DNA of 64,000 bases from Parapristionchus giblindavisi (lineage: Eukaryota > Nematoda > Chromadorea > Rhabditida > Diplogasteridae). The stretch's first letter is position 1, and every line of letters starts with the position of its first letter. Location: positions 620,001-684,000 of the forward strand of contig CALSFV010000052.1 of NCBI GenBank assembly GCA_943737045.1, read 5' to 3'. Under the pieces are notes generated by a model. That model ran no database searches and was not told where the DNA came from. It saw only the letters and a list, made by a program, of their open reading frames with translations. A program made the position numbers and the translations under genes. Positions 1 through 11,800 of the stretch are shown in pieces.

Positions 1-469
1 GGTCCATGAAACCGGAAAGAATTCTCAGAAAGAAATACATGAAAAAGATTTTAAGTGAGTAAAAACTGTTGCCTATGACCACCTCTTTCAATGATGAAAG
101 AAAACGTGTGAAAATATAAGAGATCGTTGACTTGTTTTAGACGACAACAATTACATGAAGAGATCATGATGAGTCCCTGGGTACTAATAAGGAAAATGCA
201 TACCCAATATTGATATACTAATCACCATTCATATTGTTGCGATCAATAGATTTCCAGTGGATGTACGAAGTTTTGTCAATATAATAAACCCATAATTGTT
301 GTAAGCTTAAATGTCAAATCTATCAATCAATTCCATTATCATTTGTCCACTGAGATTCCTCTTCAGGTTAAGCTTCTCAATGAGTTTCTCATCTATCTGA
401 GACACTAATTGATTGGACCCAAAAGCAACTCTCATTGTGAGACACTTGATAGGACCACGAGCGACTTCT

Positions 470-545
470 CAGTTGGTGGTGATGAGAAGGAGAGGGAGAG
501 GGAGAGAGGGAGAGGGAGTGATAGAGAGGGAGAGGGAGAACACAA
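470..545. repeat. GGGAGA-type purine tract
   Basis: A short run of GGGAGA and GAGGGA hexamers on the plus strand. It is the same low-complexity class as at 2133-2330 and 61515-61640. Confidence 0.7.
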
Positions 546-691
546 AAAGTGCAAGGCTGAGAGCGCGGCTTCTGGGTAAGATGAGAGAAAGGTGAGTAAA
601 GTGGTTGAAGGAGTTAGAAAGGTGTGAGATATGTACGCATAGCTAAACAGAAATGGTGCAAGGTATGTAAATTAGCCATTTTTCTATGAGA

Positions 692-730
692 AAATGTCTC
701 TAAAGGCACTCCCCATGCTAATTTTACTCT
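692..730. repeat. Half copy of the TA-type MITE
   Basis: The sequence matches the left terminal half of the common MITE in this window (AAAGGCAC, then CTAATTTTACTCTCCG). It is followed by unrelated sequence, so only one arm survives. Confidence 0.5.
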
Positions 731-1482
731 CCGATCTTGTCACATCATTCTTACCATTTATCTCAGCAGAATTGCGATCTACCAGTTGACTCACAGTTTC
801 CTTTTCTATTTAGAAATGATGTCCTTGATTTGTTTCGCAATAATGATAATAGATTTTGCCGAAAGTATTCGCTTGAGTTTTCCTAGTTCATTAAACATCT
901 TCCGGTCTTTTCTGGAAGGGAATGACTTTAAGTGAAGGAATTTTAATTTGTATTCGATCCCACTATTACAGACTGTCACGTGCGCACCGTATTTTCGTTG
1001 AGAAAAAAAAATGAAATTCTAGTTTCATCAAACAAAAAAAATTATACAAAGTTGTTCTTGTTGAAAATAGTGAATGACGGACGATTTCGATCGGAAGGAC
1101 TGGTGTTTTTAACGACAACAGGTGTGACAATTATATGTGAATCGAGACAAGAATTGAGATGATGGAAAAAACGGGAGAGTTAGAGAGAGAGGGAGAGGTA
1201 GAGGGATAGGAAGAGGGAGAGAGGACGATGGAGGTAGAGACGGTTGAAAGAACGAATGAGTAATGGCGCTACTTATGAAAATATCGAATTAATGACTGAC
1301 TGCGATGCATCAAAACATAACAACTTCTATTTACAATAAGTGAGCAATAAAGACATTACAAAAAAACATAATAATGATAATACAGTACTTCAATCAATAT
1401 TTGAAGTATCCTTAGTTGAAGAATGCTCTAGACTGTTAGATGTTCAATGATTCAATAAATGTTAGTGTAAATCTCTGATATC

Positions 1483-1562
1483 ACTCTCTCTCTCTCTCTT
1501 TCTCTCTCTCTCCCTCTCTCCCTCTCTCTTTCTCTCTCTCTCTCTCGCTCTTTCTCTCTCAC
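1483..1562. repeat. CT-rich microsatellite
   Basis: A run of TCTC dinucleotides with occasional CCC, about 80 bp, bounded by ordinary AT-rich sequence. Confidence 0.8.
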
Positions 1563-2132
1563 TAGGAGAATACAGAGAAGCGAGAGCGAAGCGATATGGA
1601 GGGCAGAGGTTTTTGTTCGATGTAAAAAAAAAGTTGAGGCAAGAACATTTGATGGCTGTCGCTAACGGATTTTCTTCTCATTCTTTTTGTGCAATTTGCA
1701 ATGATAAAAACTGCACGTATCTTGAACCTCCGAACCGATGAAGTAATTTCGTTAATTTTTATTGTCAAAGAAACAAAAAAAAAATATTATCATTATTATT
1801 ATCACTGTAATGCGACGCAAAATCAAGAAATCTGTGCCATCTAATGATTCGATTAGTGCAAATGCGCACGAGCTGATCAATCTCTTATTTGTCTATTTTT
1901 TATCAATATCACAATAATACCAAGTGGTGCAGCCAAATCTACAGTATTCTTAGCTACAGTAATGATGTCTACAGTAACCCTAGATACGATACCATGTAGT
2001 TGGTATATAGTTACAGAGATGACTCATTGTATTGTAGAAATGTGAGTGATAAAAGGAGAAATGGATTGGAGAATAAAAGAAGAAGAAGGGCTCTAACTAT
2101 CAATAGAAAGATGTACAAATGGTCTGAAAAGA

Positions 2133-2330
2133 ATAGGGAGAGGGAGAGGGAGAGGGAGAGGGAGAGGGAGAGGGAGAGGGATAGGGAGAGGAAGAGGAAG
2201 AGGGAGAGGGAGAGGAAGAGGAAGAGGGAGAGGGAGAGGAAGAGGAAGAGTAAAGGGAGAGTGAGAAAGAGAGGAAGAGGGAGTGGGAGAGAGAGAGAGA
2301 GATAAAAAGGAAGAGGGAGAGGGAGAAAGA
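2133..2330. repeat. Purine-only tract (GGGAGA)n
   Basis: Nearly pure purines on the plus strand for about 200 bp, with many regularly spaced GGG triplets. The Arg-Glu open frame across it and the Leu/Ser/Pro frame on the other strand are translations of this repeat, not genes. Confidence 0.85.
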
Positions 2331-3182
2331 GGAGGAGACCGGAAAGGTATCTAGAGTAAGAAGAAATCAACAGATGGTCATTCAGAAAGTTAACCTTGTG
2401 GTATGTTCTAACAAAAAGTGGATAAATACCATGGTTAGTGTAGTATTTAGAAAGATGAAGAAGAGAGGATGGAATTAGAAGGAGATGAAGAGAAGAACTT
2501 GAGAAGATATTCAAGAAATGGAATGAAAACAACAATTGTATGATCTTGCAATCATTTTATTCGTAGTTTTTTCTTCATTTTCATGATTTTAGGAAATACC
2601 ACTTTTGATTCACTAATACCCAATTCTATTAGTATAATACATTTGCATGTTTATTATGATCCATGTCTATCTATAATAACTAATTTAATTCGCATATGAT
2701 TATTGGAGAGGCACTTTCGGAATAAATACTAAAAATATTTTGAGATTATGGGATTTCTCATAACACTTGAGAGGAAATGAAAAGACTGTGAACAAGATAC
2801 ATCCAAAACTCTCCGCTCTGGTCATGCTCTCTGAGAGAAATGAAATGAGTTTCACCACTTGCTAAAGGACTCGCAATCGTTATTGATGACAATTTCATCG
2901 TCGAAGTGTCAGATAATTAAATAAATAATATTGATTATTTATATTCCCGTGATCAAATACTAGCTAACAAAAATCAATAAATCAATAAATCAATAAAATG
3001 CTCTGATCCGGGAAAATCTACTGGAACGGATTATGCAAAGGGGATTAGTCGAGTGTTATGAAGAGCGGAGAGCTCGGGTCTGCGTTTGAAGATATCAAAA
3101 AGACGAACGAATCGATGATAATGACAAGGAAGAAGTTACGATGATGGAAGAGAAGAGGAGGAATTATTAGAGAGGAAGAGTT

Positions 3183-3620
3183 GTTCGTCTTGGAGAGAAG
3201 GAGAAGGAGAGGGAGAGGGAGATAGGGAAAGAGGTAGAAAAGGAGAGGGAGAGAATGAGAGGGAATGAAGAAGAGAGAGAGAATGAGAGGGATAGAAGGA
3301 GGGGGAGAGAAAGAGAGGGAGAGAGGGAGAGAGGTAGAAAAGCATGAGAGGTAGAAGTGGAGGAAGATGAATTGTGGAAGACGTTTGTCTTTGTCGTAGT
3401 TGGATGATGAACATACTTTGTATGTTGTTGTAGCTATGGTTATTCAAAGTTGTAGTGGATAGTACGGATGGAGAGATCGAAGGAGAAAATGAGAGGGAGA
3501 GGGAGAGATAGAGATGGAAAGGGAGAGGTAGAGGGAGAGAGCGGAAGAGGGAGAGGAAGAGATAGAGAGAGGAAGAGGTAGAGGGGGAGAGAGCGAGAAA
3601 GGGGGTTGAGGAAGGGGAAT
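3183..3620. repeat. Interrupted purine tracts
   Basis: Two purine blocks (about 3183-3345 and 3470-3605) flank a mixed-sequence stretch. The minus-strand Ser/Leu/Pro open frames here follow from the composition and are not treated as coding. Confidence 0.75.
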
Positions 3621-4019
3621 AAGCTTTAACAATATTCTCAATTGTGGTGGTGTAACACATAAAATTCAATGAAAACTGAACGAATAAAAATAAGAAGAAT
3701 TTTTATGAGATATTCTATGAGCCTATCTTTCCTTCTGACTCTCACTCTCTCCTATCTCCTCTCTTCCTCTCCTTCTATCTTCTTCACTTCTATCAGATAA
3801 GTGCAGGAGGCATAAAACTTGTGATAACCGGCATTAGAGAAACTTCTTCTCGAGATTAAATCGGAAGATTTGATCTGAGCGAGATAAGTTTCGTTCATGT
3901 CTCAATTACAAAAAAATGAATGAAGAGTTAATATTCTCCAGTGTGATCTTTAAAATTTAGTAGACATTTTCTGTTCTGTCAAAAGCCACTTTTAATGTGC
4001 CATTTATTAAACTAACAAG

Positions 4020-4499
4020 AGAATCCTTTCAGCTCGCGGAAACCAATCCAGATGAAAATTTGCAGAGGCATTGTTGAAGGCGATAGAAAATGATATGTGA
4101 AGTCGAAAAATGCAGCAGGGCAATGCCCTAGCCGCAGCATCTATCCAAACTTGGTCAAACTTAGCGCGCATTCGCCGCATTCTGAAGCAATGAGAGAAAC
4201 CTTATTGGTGGCGCAGTTCCTTCGTACAACAGCTTTGATGTTATCTTTTCGGAATTTTTTTGTCTCTAATGTACGAGATACTTTCCAATGAATTCACCAA
4301 TCAAGTCTTCAGAGATAGGGACAAAAATTCAAATTGTTGGCGGCGAATGCGCGCCTAACCAAGTTTGGATAGATGCTGCGGCTAGGGTATTGCCCTGCTG
4401 CATTTTCCGACTTCACATATCATTTTCTATTGCTTTCAACAATGCATGTGCAAATATTCATCTGGATTGCTTTCCGCGAGCTGAAAGGATTCCCTTGTA
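4020..4499. repeat. 480-bp fold-back element
   Basis: The two ends are long imperfect inverted repeats. The left end begins at the AATCCTTTCAGCTCGCGGAA stretch. The right end finishes with TTCCGCGAGCTGAAAGGATT. The arms pair over about 170-200 bp, including the CAGCAGGGCAATGCCCTAGC segment and its complement. One arm recurs alone at about 25497-25620 inside the oxidoreductase gene. It looks like a non-autonomous DNA element; no target duplication was identified. Confidence 0.75.
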
Positions 4500-5263
4500 A
4501 GTATACTATTAGTACAGTAATGATTGCAAGGTAGGGTGAACTACATTCACGGTGATGCGATGCAAATTCAAATAATTATGAAAAAATTGGAGTTACGGTC
4601 GCAAATTAAATTCCAAAAACTGGAAAGTAGAGGAGCTGGAAGCGGGAAAAGGAGACAGTTCAACATTTTTCTAGATAGTATTTGAATAGAATGATGTATG
4701 GGTGGTGTAACAAAGAAGAATGTTTATGTCATAAGAAGATGGTCACATCACTAATGAGGAAAGTGATTGATTTGCTATCGACAGTCGTCTTCTATCCGTC
4801 TCTCTCCTCCCCTCAAGGCATACCATCTCTCCTTCTCCTCTTCTCGCCTAATCCCCCAATCAGCATTGATAAGCGCCTGAGAACCTTCCTGTAGATAGTG
4901 AAAAGGATGGAGTGAAAGCAAGATAATGAGTGTGGGAGAGGAACATAATTTAAACTGAAATGAACCTACGCTATTTATCCAGAATATAATAAGGTAAAGT
5001 TAAAGGTACAACCCGTTATTCAAGGCACACGAAGTCCTGCGGGTGATCACTGCTAGGCCAATGATCCAGAATATAATAGCATAGAACAAATCGCTCGAAC
5101 ATTCTTCCGTTAGAGTTTAAATCCCTCGTATCGTTACAATATTCCTAATCTCATCTCCATCGATGATAATCAAAACACACTTCCGAATTGTTTATCGAGA
5201 ATACTATGCGTACGAGAAAGAGGCGGTGAAGTATATTTTATTCACCATCTGATAAGAAAATAT

Positions 5264-5384
5264 TTAAAGGGAGCGTAACCTCACTCAATGGTCTCTTCGG
5301 CGCGCAATGCTCTCTCGTTGTTAGAGAACAGAAAAATAGTGTGCGCAATGAAGAGACTATTGAGTGAGGTAACGCTCCCTTTAA
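5264..5384. repeat. 120-bp fold-back MITE
   Basis: The ends are inverted copies of AAAGGGAGCGTAACCTCACT followed by CAATGGTCTCTTC. They flank a short loop around 5325-5340. The 5' and 3' edges both read as TTAAAGGGAG and its complement. Confidence 0.75.
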
Positions 5385-6214
5385 TCTTCGAAGGTGAATT
5401 ATTTTGATTCATAAGATGGGTATGTTGATGATGCGTGTTGCTCCTCCCAGCCCAAGTATCATATCCTCAAATACTCCTCTGTGCATTCCATCACAAAATA
5501 TACTTGTTAGCTCTTTTCTCTCGCGACCGTCACTTCTCTCGTTTTGTGCATATGCACGTTGATATTAAAATAGTCCATTTGTATCCCCTATCAGATTGGC
5601 CCTATTGATTCGTAAGCCTACATTAGTTCTCTACGCCAAATTTTAAAAAAAGACAGAGGCTTTTAGACAGCGAGAGAGAGAGAGAGAGAGTAAGAGAACT
5701 TTTGTCGTACTATATTTTAAACCCTGTTGAATTCCCGTTCTAAATAATTCACAATAAGATGAATTAGTTCAGATGAACAATATACATGAGGTTTCCTGCT
5801 TAAAAATTATATTAACAGTAAGATTTAAGCATCCACGTGAGAAGGTTCTGAGCAGAAACAAAGAAAGACAGATATTTGGAAAACCCGGTACGAACGGCTT
5901 TTAAAAATCACTTTTCTGAGACAATAACTAAGCTATGCTAAGATTCTTCGCTCATCATTTTTCGGTATTAGAGTTGACCATCGTACTATGAAAAATGCGA
6001 ATTATTGCAAATATTGAGAGAAGTGATTATTTTGAGCTGAAAACGCAAAGAAAAGTTTCAAACCATCATCTAGGTATGCTAATGAACAATTCAATTTGTT
6101 CCAATTCTTTTCATCTTCTTCTCAATGTTTTCAATGATTTCCACGATTGATCAATGAACCAGAAGAGATGTGGAGACGGAAATACAGAAGAAAGAATATC
6201 TCGTCTTATCTCCT

Positions 6215-6268
6215 CCTCCTCCTCCTGCTCCTCCTCCTCCTCCTTCTCCTCTCTCTCTCTCTCTCTCA

Positions 6269-6299
<31 letters not shown>

Positions 6300-6330
6300 C
6301 CTCTATAACTTCTTTCTCCCTCTCCCTTCT
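6215..6330. repeat. CT/TCC-rich tract
   Basis: TCC repeats grade into CTCT repeats. A GA-rich partner lies at 6438-6490 on the same strand, so the pair could fold together. The open frame across it is Ser/Leu-rich only. Confidence 0.7.
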
Positions 6331-7011
6331 CTCTCCACCATGAATGGCTTTCTTCTCAAAAGGTCATCGTTTCGATTCCTTCACTCTTTCGTCAATGATC
6401 CATACTATCACTCTTTCGCCTACAATGTTTTGAATGGAGGAGAGAGGGAGATGAAGAGAGGGAGAGGGAGAGAGAGAGAGGGAGAGAGGATGAATCAGAT
6501 AACTTCCCATTGTTAACCCTATGTTTGTGGCCTTCCTTCCTTTTCTCATACAATTCTCATACATCATCTACAATAACGATAGATGATAGATTTTGTCGAA
6601 GTACACGAAGCGAGACAAATGACGATGAAGAGAGAAAAAAGGTCTAAATCTTTTGAATCGTTTGATGATATTGATAGCTTCCATGTGAGAATAAGCTTGG
6701 ATTTGAAGGTTATGGGAGAATATGCTCCCAGGACACAAAGGACCATAACTTATAGATGATAGATGCTATGAACCCTCACTGATCTTTACTTTTTCCCATA
6801 ATTTGTATGATATGATGAGGTCAAACAGACGATCCACATAAATTCATTTAAAACAGCTTGAAATATAATAGAAACGATGGTGAGAAGAACGATTTATTTA
6901 TTTGTTCCATCAAATAAATCAATAGATTATAATGTACAAGTTTAAGTTTGAATGCACATTAGATTTAAAATTGTAAGATAAATATGAACTCCAATAAATA
7001 AATAATTGTTA

Positions 7012-7014
<3 letters not shown>

Positions 7015-7074
<60 letters not shown>
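7015..7074. repeat. (TA)n microsatellite
   Basis: About 60 bp of uninterrupted TA dinucleotides. Confidence 0.95.
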
Positions 7075-7078
<4 letters not shown>

Positions 7079-7847
7079 TAAAAATAATGGTAAAGGAAAA
7101 GAGGGAAGAAGGATTAACGTCGAGTATTAGGGATTTTGGTCTTGGCTCGATACGATAGTATTTTTATGTCCATCACAGTCCCATTATATGGTGGGAGTTT
7201 CACATGACTGTGAATTTATTTTAGTCCTTATTGTTACTGATATAAATGTTTCCCACATGAAAATAATTTCGAAATAAATAACAGTCAACTAAAAAGAAGA
7301 GAAAAAACAAAAGACGAAAATTGCACATATTTAATGGTTAAAAACTGTAAGTTCATAGACTTTGATCTTTGTATGGTATGCTGTTCTGGACCTTGTTGTA
7401 ATGTGTTATTTTGATGCTGATATTTTAAGAATTCGATACATCCATTGAGCAATTGTGATACTTTTATGTTATGTGATCTTGATGAAACATATTTCATCTT
7501 GTCTTTTTTTTACAGGAATCTTTTTACAGGAAACAAGAACCCCTACATCTACATATACGTTTTCCGGTTGCGTTCGAAAGTTGACTATTTTTTAACGTTT
7601 TTTCGTAATTCGCAGTTGATCGACACAATTCGCAATTGTGTCGCTTTGACATTTAGAAAAAAGGCGAAAAGCGGACATGTGGATGCGCGGTAGCCATGCG
7701 ACAAGAAATGATGACGCAAACATGATTGGAAATCAGCTCATTCGATTGCAGCATATGTAGATGACGCAATTTTTGAATATCTGGAATTGAAAGATTTCTA
7801 GATTGAGTAACATCCAGATAAACGGAAAGACTTTGAAACCACACCCT

Positions 7848-8095
7848 AATGGCTCGTTAAAAAAAGAGGGAAACCGAAATCGGCGACTTCCCACCCTTTA
7901 AAAACGCGCCGGAAAGTCGAAAATGGAAACACGAAATTTGAATTATTTTTTTTTGTGCGGAAATTCAAATTCCGGGTGGGCTTTGGGCTCGGGCGAATTC
8001 AAAATTTCGTGTTTCCATTTTCGACGTTCCTCGACTTTTTGAACTAAAGGAAAGTCGCCGATTTCGGTTTTCCCCTAATTTTAACGAGCCATTAC
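7848..8095. repeat. 247-bp fold-back element
   Basis: The termini read TAATGGCTCGTTAA and TTAACGAGCCATTA. Inner inverted segments include the CGAAATCGGCGACTT stretch and the GGAAACACGAAATTT stretch, each with its complement on the other arm. The loop is AT-rich. It is typical of a non-autonomous DNA element. Confidence 0.8.
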
Positions 8096-8803
8096 TCTCC
8101 ACAAAACATAGTTTTCAATTAGCTTGGATGTGCCTTTAAGATTTTAACCGCATAGCTAATTCTTGGAACTCTTTGATGAGTTTTCGCTGAAAGCTGCGAG
8201 AAATATGTGGAGAACATAATACAGGAGTGTAATTTTGCAAACTTGTACCAACTATGTTTCAAGGAGCTGCCGAGTTAAAACTCAGACTAAATTCAAATAA
8301 GTGATAAAGTTCTCCATGAAATTCGTTGTTGAACTTTTTCAGTCGAACTTGATCAGATACCACAATGTAAATGAAAATTAAATTAATTTTTAAAAAAATC
8401 GTGCGAAACAAGAGAAATCAAATATTTCAACTTCTTTATTTATCCATTGGAACCGATAAATACAAAATTCTGAACATAATAACGTTGATTAGGAAGATTA
8501 AGAACTTAAGAAAGATTTAAGCACAATCCTGGATGGTATGTGCAAGTGACGAAAAAACAAACGTAAATCGAAAAAAAAGTAATTAGAATTTTTGATCACT
8601 TCTCGCGGCATTCGAAGCCACATTAATCGATATTAATTGATCATATATATTATATTATATTGTAAGAACCAGTGAAAATTGCTTGAATATTCCTCAATTA
8701 TCGATTGATTGCGTGAAATTGCGATTCATACAAATTTAGTTAGCTGAGGAATATTCAAACATTTTGACAGTATGAATGAAGATCAAAGATCAATGATCAA
8801 AGA

Positions 8804-11800
8804 TCAATCAGATCTCTTTATCCTCTTCATCATCTCCGTCGCCTCGGCCATGTCAGCCTGTGCTTTCAACAGGGCCATCACAGCGATCTGCGGATCCACC
8901 TTCGGCTTCTGGAATGGATTATCAAATAACTCATTACGTTAAAACCACGACAAGTGTCATAGGTCGAAAAGTATGTTACAAAGTACCAAGCCTGAACGCA
9001 TTTTGAGCCAAATTTCCCAAAAACCGAAAACCCCGACCGCATCTTGAGCCAAATTTGCCAAAAATCGAATAACCACAAGAGTTTCAGAGTTTCAACTGTG
9101 TCTGAGTTTCAATTGTGTCTTTAGAGCAAAATCAATAATCTAACCTCTCTGAATGCTTTAGATGTGGATGGTAGATCAGCGGGGGTCTTGTAATGACCGG
9201 GGAATCCCTTCTTCAACATCACATCACGCTCACGATGAAATGCGCGCATTTGCGTAAGGAATCTGAAATTTCCAAATTTTCGATCGAAAAATTCAGCAAT
9301 CAAGAATTTGTTGATTGAAAACACATTTTTAAGCTCGAAACCTATTTCGGAATTCAGGATTACGGCATAAAATAAAACGCACCACACCTCTTATCAGTGA
9401 AGCTCAACTCACATACTTTTACCCAAAAATGGTCGTGTTTTCCGATGTACACAACATTGAAGTAGTGATTTCAAAATGACCCAGTTCAGGATTACGGTAT
9501 AGTACAGTATGATAATCTGTACCTCTCATCCGTGAGCCTCAATACATTCACCAGCGGAGTGATTCTATCTTCGTGGACGGATTTCATGTGATGTTGAGCC
9601 TGAAATAGAGCCAATTTATATTCACATAATTTAATTTAATTTAATTAGAGATAAACACCTAATTATATTATTAATGCTAAAATAGAAACTAATCTCAGCA
9701 TAATTAATTTAATTAAAGAATATTCATCTTTATTAATCTAGTTCAAATAAAACTTTGAGTTAAGCGCATAATGCAAAAGCATACGTTAAAGCGAACATAA
9801 AACTGTAGCGTACAAATTGCAACTGGATTAGTGATGTATCATGTACCTAGCCCTAGCTATTAAGCTACTAGTAGCATACCATTCTCAACAAGAAAGAAAG
9901 CTAGCAGCATACCACTCGCAGACTCCGATTACTGTAGTTGCACTTGGGATACGGACAATGGTACTGCTTCGCTTTCATGTGCATCACGATGTGCGCGTTC
10001 AGACGATTCTTAGAGTTCCTGAAATATTTAAATTTATTTTATTATTTTTAATGTGAAATTGCTCACGTTTTCAAAATCCATTTGCGGCAAATGTGGCAGA
10101 ATGTTCTCGTCTTTGCATAAGATGATCCCTGAAATGAATATTTTTTTAAATGTACGCACATCAGGTTTCACAACTGGGATATAACATCAAGATTGATTCT
10201 TCGCTCCACACAATAAAGGCATACCTCGAACAAATTTTACTCTCCTCTCTGACAATGCTTTCTCGCTTTATCTGTTTACCAGAGTGTTGCCAGAGCAGAG
10301 AGGTAAACTATCTCGGGTGTGTGGAACTTGCAATTTTTGGACTTACCATTTATTGACCATAGATTTTCATACCCTCACACACTCACAGAAAAAAAAACCC
10401 TAGCTCATGTACCCCTGTGCACCAAACACTAAACGGTTAGGGTTTGAAACACTTGTATTTAAGGGTTCTCAGAATAGGGCTTTAAAACCCTTAAATACAA
10501 GTGTTTCAAACACTAACCGTTTAGTGTTTGGTGCACAGGGGTACATGAGCTAGGGTTTTTTCTGTGAGTGTAGTGTGAGGATGGACCCACTATATTCGGC
10601 TAATTTTCAGGGTCGACCCAGTATATAAAGCTTATTTTTATGTCAAAGATTACAATTTAAGCGGAAAATAACAATTTGTCTAACTCGACCCACTATATAA
10701 AAATAATTCGGTTAGGGCACCGAAAATGTATGTTATTGAAAAATATTTTGCTAATAAATCACAGATTAACCAACCTCTCCATGCTGATCAGGCACGATAT
10801 CTTTCTCATCAATGGCAGCGCCGTCATTGTCTCCCTCTCCCTTTAATATAGAAATCAATATTTTTCTTCATTTTAATCGTTTTTTACTTGTTGAAACAGC
10901 TTTATACTGTATGCTAAATAAATAAATAAAAATAGTTAAATGCACACACACACTAAGCCAATTTGACTCTGCACTCTGGCCATACTCTCTCACAGACAAG
11001 TAAGGCGAGTGGATGCGGCCAGAGCGGAGAGATTCAAATAAGCTTGGCAATATGGGCAAATTATACATTTTGTTCGTCGTCATCCATAATATCGCTCAAC
11101 GAATTCTCCTCTGCGTCAATTCCACCGTAGCCCTCAGAATCCTGGAAGGACAACGTATCTACAGTAACCCTAACTCCATACATTTCGCTCTTTCCTATGT
11201 GTTTCCGCACCATCGCGACAACTATCAGCGAGAAAATCTGTGTTGTGATAACCTTGCATAACCAGTGAACTAGGAATATCTCAGGTATCCAGTGATAACT
11301 AACATAGCGATTCTTCAACACACAGTGAGAGCGGTAACGATCTGGAGCACCATTTTGTAGGGTCACTATCTGCCCTTTCTCACTTTTGCGTACTCACTGT
11401 TTATCGTGTTATTGGCACACCATATACACTCTCGAAACTCTAATAATACAAAATTTGTGCAATAAAAAAAATAATAATAATAGTATTAATAGCAACATTA
11501 ATACCTCAGGTTCCTCCTTGACATCAACGTTACCGAATAATCGGGAGGCGAAGTTGGATGAGGTTCCATTCTCGTCTTCGTTGATCAATCCTTCAGTTAT
11601 GATGGGAGTAGAAGATAGTGACTGAAAATCAATAATATTGATTGATTAAATATTGATTTATCGATTCTTGCCCTCTAACAATAGAAGAAAGAATGCAGAA
11701 TAAGTTACGGTAATGGTACTGCGACTATATGCGCTCTATCACTTTCGACAGTTTGACAGTCTTAAAAATTCATCGCCCAAAATATAATCACTTTAACATT

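Larger units (their letters stand above)
1..8803. other. Gene-poor repeat-rich region
   Basis: I found no chain of exons with matching phases, codon character and splice sites on either strand. The region consists of AT-rich sequence, long GA/CT-skewed tracts and a few fold-back repeats, listed separately. The longer open frames here (2000-2535 on both strands, 3136-3669, 6154-6516) are simple translations of purine or pyrimidine tracts into Arg-Glu or Ser-Leu-Pro runs. I take them as non-coding. Confidence 0.6.

Noticed and set aside
2000..2535. Open frames on both strands (Arg-Glu repeat; Leu/Ser/Pro repeat)
   Set aside because: They are translations of a purine tract; no splice partners or normal amino-acid composition.
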